Part shown: positions 1 through 5,549 of the stretch, piece after piece
Layout of the letters: each line of letters opens with the position of its first letter
How positions within the stretch are numbered: the first letter of the stretch is position 1
From: Planctomycetota bacterium
Lineage (GTDB): Bacteria > Planctomycetota > PUPC01 > JABMSA01 > JAUWKK01
Assembly: GCA_030614245.1 (NCBI GenBank)
Contig: JAUWKK010000207.1
Span: 1 to 5,549 of the forward strand
DNA: 5,549 nt
Direction: 5' to 3'
Program-made: the position numbers and the translations under genes
Notes under the pieces: generated by a model
Told to the model about the DNA's origin: nothing
The model's database searches: none
What the model saw: only the letters and a program-made list of their open reading frames with translations

Positions 1-14
1 CCGGTTATCTCAGG

Positions 15-53
15 CAGGGCCGGCACCGCGATGATTTCCCGACGTCGGCCCTG
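15..53 (+). terminator. GC-rich hairpin in leader; possible terminator or regulatory stem
   Basis: Positions 15-24 (CAGGGCCGGC) pair with 44-53 (GTCGGCCCTG) to give a 10-base-pair stem with one G-T wobble around a 19-base loop. The 3' arm also belongs to a perfect 10-base palindrome at 39-48 (CCGACGTCGG), so two folds compete. The stem is followed by a weakly T-rich stretch (TTCATATT, 54-61) rather than a true U tract. It could end transcription of a gene lying left of the window, or form an mRNA structure or operator ahead of the oxidoreductase gene. The pairing is seen directly; the function is inferred. Confidence 0.35.
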
Positions 54-125
54 TTCATATTCGCGCGCACATGAGACTGAAAACGAACGGTTCTTGTCTG
101 GCTCCAATCACTGGGGAAGACGACT

Positions 126-1316
126 ATGACTAATAACGAACTGCTGATCGGCGTGATCGGCGCCGGCAACCGAGGCGCGCTGGCTCATTACGCTCACAGA
201 CCCGAAGACGGCGTCAGGCTCGTCGCTGCGGCTGACATCGTCGAGGAGCCCCTCAAGCGCTTCAAGGAGAAATTCGGGGCCGACGCTCTGACGACACGCG
301 ATTACCGCGACGTCACCAATCGCCGGGACGTCGATGCCGTCTTTGTCACATCGCCTGATTTCCTGCACGAAGAGCACGCCGTCGCAGCGCTCGATGCGGG
401 CAAGCACGTCTACCTGGAAAAGCCGATGGCTATCACGGTCGAGGGCTGCGACCGCATCCTGCGGGCCGCATACGCCAACCGCCGTAAGCTCTACCTCGGC
501 CACAACATGCGGCACATGAGCTTCACGAAAAAGATGAAGCAACTCATCGACGGCGGCGCCATAGGCGAGGTCAAGACCGGCTGGTGCAGGCATTTCGTCT
601 GCTACGGCGCCGATGCGTACTTCAAGGACTGGCACTCCGAGCGCAGCAAGTCCACCGGGCTGCTCCTCCAGAAGGGCTGTCACGACATCGATGTCCTCCA
701 CTGGCTCTGCGGCGGATACACTGCACGCGTCAGTGCGATGGGCAACCTGACCGTTTACAATACAATCACAGACAGCCGCGCGCCTGACGAACCCTGGGAC
801 ATCAGTTGGCACAATGAAAACTGGCCGCCGCTCTCGCAAAAGAAGCTAAGCCCCGTCATCGACGTCGAGGACCTCTCGATGATGCTCATGCAGCTCGACA
901 ACGGCGTGCTCGCGTCGTATCAGCAGTGCCACTACGCTCCCGACGGCTGGCGCAACTACACCATCATCGGCACCGAAGGGCGCATCGAAAACTTCGGCGA
1001 TTCCCCCGGGAATTGCGTAGTCAAGCTGTGGAATAAGCGCTGCGGCTACAACGGCGAAGCCGACGAGCAGTTCGAAATTCCGCCGACCGCCGGCGGCCAC
1101 GGCGGGGCCGACCCGCTGATAGTCGCCGAGTTCATCCGATACATCCGTGAGGGCGGAAAGATAGCCACCAGCCCCATAGCCGGCCGAGCCAGCGTCGCCG
1201 CAGGGTGCATGGCCACCGAGTCACTCAGGAACGGCGGCGTGCCGGTTGATGTGCCGCCCGCAGCACGGGAGCTGGCGGACCATTTCGATGCCGATCTGGA
1301 GCGAAGCGTGGGATGA
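126..1316 (+). CDS. Gfo/Idh/MocA family NAD(P)-dependent oxidoreductase
   Basis: A 396-residue, probably cytosolic dehydrogenase of the Gfo/Idh/MocA family, whose members oxidise or reduce hydroxyl groups of sugars, inositols and related polyols using bound NAD(P). The N-terminal Rossmann fold opens with GVIGAGNRG (residues 9-17). The family signature EKP is at 98-100, with K99 the expected catalytic lysine. The C-terminal half carries KGCHDID (183-189), where H186 matches the family's conserved histidine; the aspartate usual four residues before it is Gln182, followed by Lys183, a subgroup variation rather than clear damage. A HGGAD stretch (325-329) and the final helix-rich segment are typical. 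Length is normal. There is no signal peptide or membrane segment. The ATG at 126 is preceded by GGGGAAGA (113-120), a weak but well-placed ribosome-binding site; the stop is TGA. Substrate cannot be told. No pathway partner is visible: the next gene is convergent and unrelated. Confidence 0.93.
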   Translation: MTNNELLIGVIGAGNRGALAHYAHRPEDGVRLVAAADIVEEPLKRFKEKFGADALTTRDYRDVTNRRDVDAVFVTSPDFLHEEHAVAALDAGKHVYLEKPMAITVEGCDRILRAAYANRRKLYLGHNMRHMSFTKKMKQLIDGGAIGEVKTGWCRHFVCYGADAYFKDWHSERSKSTGLLLQKGCHDIDVLHWLCGGYTARVSAMGNLTVYNTITDSRAPDEPWDISWHNENWPPLSQKKLSPVIDVEDLSMMLMQLDNGVLASYQQCHYAPDGWRNYTIIGTEGRIENFGDSPGNCVVKLWNKRCGYNGEADEQFEIPPTAGGHGGADPLIVAEFIRYIREGGKIATSPIAGRASVAAGCMATESLRNGGVPVDVPPAARELADHFDADLERSVG

Positions 1317-1347
1317 TGGGGGGCGACGGTGGAATGCCACCATCATC
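1312..1347. terminator. Inverted repeat between convergent genes; possible bidirectional terminator
   Basis: GATGATGG (1312-1319) is the exact reverse complement of CCATCATC (1340-1347). An inner repeat, GGTGG (1328-1332) and CCACC (1337-1341) around the loop AATG, competes for two of the same bases. The structure overlaps the oxidoreductase stop codon (1314-1316) and fills most of the gap before the stop of the restriction-modification gene. That is where a shared terminator is expected for convergent genes. Only a short TTT (1350-1352) follows on the plus strand and no T tract follows on the minus strand, so efficient intrinsic termination is doubtful. Confidence 0.35.
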
Positions 1348-1355
1348 AGTTTCGC

Positions 1356-3911
1356 TCAGTCGTTGGCGTCTGAAGCATACGGCCCGAGGAATCGCTCGCC
1401 GTTGAAATGAATGAGGTGTGTGGGATTCTCAGCAACCCAGACTTCAGTTTCCCAGGATATTTCTGAGATATAGCGAGCCAGGATGGCGCGTGTCGGAAAT
1501 GCTGTCACATATACGAGTGGAGCCTGGGATGCGCGGAAGACCTCCGCCAGTTCATCCCGACGCTTACTGTCCACAGGGCCATGGCTTGTGACTGCCTCGA
1601 CAAGGAGAAGCCAGCTCTTCTCCGGGTAGTAGATCACGACATCGGGCATCTTACCATGGGAGTCTACGTTCACGCCCAATTCTCTCAGTGTCTCCTCTTG
1701 GAAATAGCCCCATTTCTCACCTGTATCCCCCACATATATGACCTCGCCACCCGGGGTAAACCGCGGCGCAAACTCCTCGATGACCAACTTAATGAGCTCA
1801 CTGTGTTTCCCCAGAGTCAGTTGAATCCGTGTGTCTTCGGCCACGACCACTGGCACTCTTTTCATCTCTCGTTCTCTGGCGTATCGCTTTCTCAAAGACT
1901 CCACTTTCTCGCGATACTCGGCCAGATGTTCGTTCCAGAGCGCTGTCTTATAGGTTCTCAGAAGGTTCAGAGCAGCATCCTCAATCTGGTAGCACCATTT
2001 CGGGCTGTTCACTGGTCTCTGGGGATCATCAGGGTTCTCGATTACCAGCCCTGCTTGCACAAACTGGTGAATGGTGAACCGGCGGAATGTTTCTCGGCTG
2101 TTTGGAGCATACTGCCTGCCATAATGCGCTGCTGCAAACTCCATCATCGGCGTAATGCCGATAGGTCGCGATTCAGCTTCGGACCATTGTGTCCCCGGCT
2201 TCAGTTGCAGCAGAGCCAAGAGAGCTAAAGCCGAGCGTTCATTATGCTGGCCCGGTGGGAGGTCCAAGGCTTTCAGCGCTGCCAGGGCTTCTTCGATTCT
2301 CTTTGCTGCCCTTACCGGGTCAGGCGTTGCGTTCTGTGCCATAGTAAGCTCCAACTCCTTCTCAATCATCATATCGATTTCATCTTGCGACGGGAAGATA
2401 TCTTGCACCCGCTGCCCGATGCGCTCGAGGACCTCGAGGCTGGGATATCTCAACGCCCTCAGATCTGTGGCGTTTACCTGCGTGTGCCCATTGAACTGAC
2501 GGAAATAAATATCGATCAATGTTGAGCCAAGAAAGACTGCAAGGCCCCGAGCCAACTCGGGAGAAAGCCCTGCGTTGTTGCGATGGTACACGTTCAGGTG
2601 GTTCTCAAAGGCTACCCAGGAAGACGCAGTGCACTCGGGATCATAGACAGCAGGAACAATGCGGCGCGGCTCTTCTTTTGACGAGAACCTCCGAGCAACA
2701 GTGTAGTGCCCTGCCGGAAACACCAATGTCCGCGTGCCCGAGCACAGCACTATGGCATTTGGTTTCTTGGCCTCGGTCCTCGGCCAACTGATGAAGCCTC
2801 CATTGAAATGCAACGGGTAGATCAGGGGAACTGCGGAGGGCTCTGGCTGCTGCCGCAAGTAGCGTCTTGCTCTGAAGTCCACAACTCGTCCCGTAGAAAC
2901 GCGAATCCCAATATCCTGCAAGGAATGGCCAAAGGAATTGACGCGATCGACTATAGACTGGTCAAATGTAGTCGTCGCAATGTGGATGAACTTGTGTCTG
3001 TCATCTGGCCTTACGATGTCCGCTTGCTCCACCTCACGAAGAGTCATACTACCGAAATCCGGGCCGAGACTGGCAGATATTGCTACTGGCGCGCAACGGC
3101 CACCTTTCACAGCATGGAAGATAATGTTCTCTTGCAGTACGTCGTCATCCTTGAACGCAAGGTCCCGCGACTGAAATACATGAATTCGGCGAAATCTCAC
3201 ATTGCGCAGAAGCAGCTCGCGAAACGGCTTGAAATACGGCCCGTTACAGAAACTCCTGGGCGTAATGGCAACCAACTCTCCATGCGACTGCATCATTCTT
3301 ATGGCCGCCGATACGAAGCCGGCATACAAGTTAGTTGTTTCAACGCCAAACGACCGCAACAGCACACGATGCTCTGAATCGCTCCGTATCTTTCTGTACG
3401 GTGGATTCAGTATCGCGTGCGTGAAAGCGACCCGATCAGAACGTTGATCAAAAAGCCCACGGCAGATCAGCCGGGACCCCGCCCTGATGAAGTCCTCCTG
3501 CTTGACCGTATAGGCAAAAGGAATGCCAGCATCCCGAGATAGATGTTGACATTCATCCAAAGTTCTGCCCAGGAACTCAGCCAACAGCGGGTCCAGTTCA
3601 TACGCTGTGACGTGAATCTGACTCGGCTTGGTGGGCCGCTTGCACATCTCCTCAGTGAACGCAGCAGTTAGAGAACCAACTCCCGCACCGGCGTCCAGAA
3701 GGCGAACCTCGCGGTCGCCTGTACTCCCGAACAGTGATGCCATGAACCGAGCGACGACAGAAGGGGTAAAGAACTGCCCCATTTGCGACCGACGCGCTGC
3801 GTCCAGCAACCGACTTGCGTCCAGCCTGTACAGGTCAACCCGATCGCTGAGACTATGAACGTCCGTGCGAATGCTTGAGCCGGTGGTGTTGCAAAAACCC
3901 GAAGTAGTCAT
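1356..3911 (-). CDS. Fused DNA adenine methyltransferase / BsuBI-PstI family type II restriction endonuclease
   Basis: An 851-residue protein with both halves of a restriction-modification system. Residues 1 to about 523 are an N6-adenine DNA methyltransferase. GQFFTP (45-50) is motif X, LLDAGAGVGSLT (71-82) is the S-adenosylmethionine-binding motif I, AYELDP (103-108) is motif II and NPPY (169-172) is catalytic motif IV; about 290-520 should hold the target-recognition region. Residues about 524-851 match the BsuBI/PstI endonuclease family. A winged-helix-like part at about 555-690 includes NERSALALLALL, GITPMM, ETFRRFT and VNSPK. The nuclease part carries VGDTGEK (727-733), MPDVV (755-759), VEAVTSHGPV (771-780) and the ending HFNGERFLGPY (835-845). 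Known relatives cut CTGCAG and methylate its adenine, so that target is inferred. M.PstI and R.PstI are about 507 and 326 residues as I recall, so neither half looks shortened. The start at 3911 has GGGTGG seven bases upstream, and the next Met (44) is inside the GQFFTP region. Composition is lower in G+C than both neighbours. It is probably autonomous and acquired horizontally. Confidence 0.93.
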   Translation of the reverse strand: MTTSGFCNTTGSSIRTDVHSLSDRVDLYRLDASRLLDAARRSQMGQFFTPSVVARFMASLFGSTGDREVRLLDAGAGVGSLTAAFTEEMCKRPTKPSQIHVTAYELDPLLAEFLGRTLDECQHLSRDAGIPFAYTVKQEDFIRAGSRLICRGLFDQRSDRVAFTHAILNPPYRKIRSDSEHRVLLRSFGVETTNLYAGFVSAAIRMMQSHGELVAITPRSFCNGPYFKPFRELLLRNVRFRRIHVFQSRDLAFKDDDVLQENIIFHAVKGGRCAPVAISASLGPDFGSMTLREVEQADIVRPDDRHKFIHIATTTFDQSIVDRVNSFGHSLQDIGIRVSTGRVVDFRARRYLRQQPEPSAVPLIYPLHFNGGFISWPRTEAKKPNAIVLCSGTRTLVFPAGHYTVARRFSSKEEPRRIVPAVYDPECTASSWVAFENHLNVYHRNNAGLSPELARGLAVFLGSTLIDIYFRQFNGHTQVNATDLRALRYPSLEVLERIGQRVQDIFPSQDEIDMMIEKELELTMAQNATPDPVRAAKRIEEALAALKALDLPPGQHNERSALALLALLQLKPGTQWSEAESRPIGITPMMEFAAAHYGRQYAPNSRETFRRFTIHQFVQAGLVIENPDDPQRPVNSPKWCYQIEDAALNLLRTYKTALWNEHLAEYREKVESLRKRYAREREMKRVPVVVAEDTRIQLTLGKHSELIKLVIEEFAPRFTPGGEVIYVGDTGEKWGYFQEETLRELGVNVDSHGKMPDVVIYYPEKSWLLLVEAVTSHGPVDSKRRDELAEVFRASQAPLVYVTAFPTRAILARYISEISWETEVWVAENPTHLIHFNGERFLGPYASDAND
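2340..2360 (-). promoter_or_regulatory. Putative internal ribosome-binding site and start for a free endonuclease
   Basis: Inside the fused gene, codon 524 is ATG (2342-2340). On the minus strand it is preceded by GGAG (2352-2349) at six bases and AAGGAG (2360-2355) at twelve bases. Initiation here would give a 328-residue protein beginning MAQNATPDPV and containing the whole BsuBI/PstI endonuclease region, close to the recalled 326 residues of R.PstI. This may be a working internal start or the remnant of the start of a once separate gene. Glu/Lys codons (EKELEL) naturally make GA-rich sequence, so chance is a real alternative. Confidence 0.35.
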
Positions 3912-3918
3912 CTATAAA

Positions 3919-3924
3919 CCACCC
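3919..3924 (-). promoter_or_regulatory. Ribosome-binding site of the restriction-modification gene
   Basis: GGGTGG on the minus strand lies seven bases before the ATG at 3911. It is one mismatch from GGGAGG, and its spacing supports this start over the downstream Met codons, which fall within or beyond the first methyltransferase motif. Confidence 0.5.
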
Positions 3925-3955
3925 GGTCTGCTGAGTCTCGATACTACACACACCT

Positions 3956-3984
3956 ATTATGCATGATGATTGCCCCCGCGTCAA
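3956..3984 (-). promoter_or_regulatory. Sigma-70-type promoter of the restriction-modification gene
   Basis: Read on the minus strand, a -35 element TTGACG (3984-3979, five of six consensus bases) is separated by exactly 17 bases from a -10 element CATAAT (3961-3956, five of six). Transcription would start near 3949, giving a leader of about 38 bases before the ATG at 3911. It lies in the 108-base gap after argS, so the restriction-modification gene need not depend on read-through from argS. I found no convincing controller-protein operator pair near it. Confidence 0.7.
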
Positions 3985-4019
3985 GTAGAGTAGAACGGAT
4001 ACTGCGAAGATGCTCCCCC

Positions 4020-5549
4020 CTACATCGCCTCCAGCGGCTCTACTCCCAGCATCTTGAGCCCGTTGCGCAGTACCTGGCGCACGGCGGCTACGAGTAATAT
4101 CCTGGCATCTGTGAGGGCGGGATCGTCGTCGTTGAGGACGCGGTGGCGGTTGTTGTGGCGGTTGTAAAGGGCGGCGAGGTCGAGCAGGTAGCCGCTGAGC
4201 ATCGATGGCTCGTATGCCTCGGCGGCCTTATCGAGCGTCGGGCCGAACTGCTCGAGCATCCGGGCAATCTGAATGTCCTCTTCGGTGTCCAGCCGCGTGT
4301 AATCGACATCGGTCGCGGCGGGTTTGCCGTACTTGCGCAGTATGGAACACAGCCGCGCGTGGCAGTATTGCAGATACGGCCCGGTCCGGCCGTCGAAGTT
4401 CACCGCTTCGTTGATGTTGAAGTCCAGATCGTTCACCCTGCCGCTGCGGAGGACGCCGAACACGACCGCGCCGACGCTCACGTGCCTGGCGATGGCATCC
4501 TTATCGGGCAGGTCCGGATTCTTCTCTTCGATGATCTCGCGGGCCTTCAGCATGGCGAGGTCGAGCACTTCGTTTAGCAGGACGACGTTGCCCTTGCGGC
4601 TCGAGCCGGTTTCGCCGCCGAAACGCATCATTCCAAAGCGGACGTGGATGCAGTCGGATGCCCAGTCGAAGCCCATCCTCTCGAGGACGCCGAACACCTG
4701 CCGGAAATGCAGCGCCTGCCGGGCGTCGACTACGTAGACATTCTTGTAGAAATCGAACCGCTTCTTGCGATCTATCGCGGCGGTAACGTCGCGCGTGGCG
4801 TATAGCGTCGCGTCATCGCTGCGCCGCAGCAGGCACGGCGGGATATCGTCGCCGAGATCGACCACGAGCGCACCGTCGCTGATCTCGGTGATGCCCTTCC
4901 GCTCGGCATCCTCGATGGCGGCGTCCATCTTATCATTGTAATACGCCTCGCCGCTTAGAATATCGAACTCGACATCGAGCAGCCTGTATGCGTCATCGAA
5001 TTCCTTCAGGCTGAGCTCCTTGAACCACTTCCACATCCTCAGCGCTTCGTCGTCGCCGTCCTCCATCTTCTTGAACCACATCCGGGCTTCGTCATCGAGC
5101 TCCGGCTGGCTCTCGGCGTTCTTGTGGAAACGGACGTACATCTCGTTCAGCTTGTCGATGGCGTGCTCTTCGAGCGGATCGCCGCCGGCGTAACGCTTGT
5201 AGGCAACTATCAGCTTGCCGAACTGCGTGCCCCAGTCGCCCAAATGGTTGATGCGGACGACGTTGTATCCGAGCGCGGTGAAGATGTGATAGAGCGAATT
5301 GCCGATCATCGTGCTGAGCAGATGATAGACGGCGAGATGCTTGGCGATATTGGGCGACGACATGTCGAGGCAGATCGTCTTGCCGGCGCCGACATCGCTC
5401 CCGCCGTATTCGCCGGCGCGTTTGACGGCATCAACGAGTATCGAGCCGATATACTGCGAGCGGTCGATGAAGAAGTTGATGTACGGCCCCGCCTGCTCGA
5501 CGCGTTCGATGGGGTCTTCGACGTTGATGCGCCCGGCGAGATCGGCGGC
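4020..5549 (-). CDS. argS: Arginyl-tRNA synthetase, 5' end outside the window
   Basis: A class I aminoacyl-tRNA synthetase that charges tRNA-Arg with arginine using ATP; cytosolic and essential. The frame stays open to the right edge, so 509 residues are visible and roughly the first 55-60 are missing; the true start is outside. In window numbering, residues 1-55 are the end of the ArgS-specific N-terminal domain (QAGPYINFFIDRSQY). SSPNIAK (64-70) introduces the HIGH region, which here reads AVYH (73-76). GDWGTQFG (104-111) follows, and SSRKGN (316-321) stands in for KMSKS. The anticodon-binding helical domain starts near GRTGPYLQYCHARL (387-400) and ends normally with MLGVEPLEAM and a TAG stop. 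The sequence pattern is closest to the Streptococcus-type ArgS (SSPNIAK, HLGDWG, RKGN) rather than the Bacillus subtilis type. An internal Met at 5363 is not the start, since conserved sequence continues upstream of it. Confidence 0.95.
   Translation of the reverse strand, partial: AADLAGRINVEDPIERVEQAGPYINFFIDRSQYIGSILVDAVKRAGEYGGSDVGAGKTICLDMSSPNIAKHLAVYHLLSTMIGNSLYHIFTALGYNVVRINHLGDWGTQFGKLIVAYKRYAGGDPLEEHAIDKLNEMYVRFHKNAESQPELDDEARMWFKKMEDGDDEALRMWKWFKELSLKEFDDAYRLLDVEFDILSGEAYYNDKMDAAIEDAERKGITEISDGALVVDLGDDIPPCLLRRSDDATLYATRDVTAAIDRKKRFDFYKNVYVVDARQALHFRQVFGVLERMGFDWASDCIHVRFGMMRFGGETGSSRKGNVVLLNEVLDLAMLKAREIIEEKNPDLPDKDAIARHVSVGAVVFGVLRSGRVNDLDFNINEAVNFDGRTGPYLQYCHARLCSILRKYGKPAATDVDYTRLDTEEDIQIARMLEQFGPTLDKAAEAYEPSMLSGYLLDLAALYNRHNNRHRVLNDDDPALTDARILLVAAVRQVLRNGLKMLGVEPLEAM

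Noticed and set aside
1..129. Frame open from the left edge to a TGA at 127-129 that overlaps the oxidoreductase ATG, looking like a coupled upstream gene.
   Set aside because: Only 42 codons, Arg/Ser-rich with no recognisable pattern, and it runs through the strong hairpin. An open frame of this length is unsurprising in GC-rich DNA.
108..839. Long open frame on the minus strand, 243 codons, opposite the oxidoreductase.
   Set aside because: It is the antisense of a clearly assigned gene with the family motifs on the plus strand. High G+C makes such mirror frames common, and its protein matches nothing I know.
1581..2228. Open frame of 215 codons on the plus strand opposite the endonuclease part of the fused gene.
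   Set aside because: The minus-strand reading has strong family motifs throughout this stretch; the plus-strand product has no recognisable domain.
3933..3939. Small inverted repeat GAGTCTC in the restriction-modification gene leader, considered as an operator for a controller protein.
   Set aside because: Only three base pairs per arm, no second copy and no controller gene in the window.
3985..4019. Searched the stretch just after argS for an intrinsic terminator.
   Set aside because: No stable stem followed by a T tract on the minus strand; the G run and nearby repeats (AGTAG twice) do not form a convincing hairpin.
4143..4577. Open frame of 144 codons on the plus strand opposite argS.
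   Set aside because: Antisense shadow of the conserved ArgS C-terminal region; its composition simply mirrors the argS codons.

Overview
The window holds three protein genes and no RNA genes, CRISPR array or insertion sequence that I can see. The flanking genes are GC-rich: 60-base lines that I counted by hand average about 63% G+C. An ArgS of the type found in streptococci and many environmental bacteria, together with a Gfo/Idh/MocA sugar-type oxidoreductase, points to a bacterium. Such oxidoreductases are especially abundant in Planctomycetota, Verrucomicrobiota and Armatimonadota, so one of these is a plausible source, but the sequence alone does not settle the phylum.

Layout. Positions 1-125 are a leader with a strong GC-rich hairpin. 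Positions 126-1316 (+) encode a complete Gfo/Idh/MocA oxidoreductase. A 39-base convergent gap follows, with an inverted repeat that could stop transcription from both sides. Positions 1356-3911 (-) encode an 851-residue protein joining a complete PstI/BsuBI-like adenine-N6 DNA methyltransferase to a complete BsuBI/PstI-family restriction endonuclease. A 108-base gap (3912-4019) carries an almost consensus sigma-70 promoter pointing into that gene. From 4020 to the right edge, also on the minus strand, lies argS, whose N-terminus is cut off by the window.

The middle gene is the notable part. It is a one-gene restriction-modification system whose two halves are normally separate proteins. It is poorer in G+C (about 54% in sampled lines) than either neighbour and has its own promoter, which suggests an acquired defence gene placed between two housekeeping or metabolic genes. 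The fusion joint coincides with an internal Met codon (residue 524) preceded by Shine-Dalgarno-like sequence. This would allow a free endonuclease of about the natural length, or may be the scar of two formerly separate genes. The flanking genes show no functional link to it. ArgS itself has an unusual HIGH signature (AVYH).
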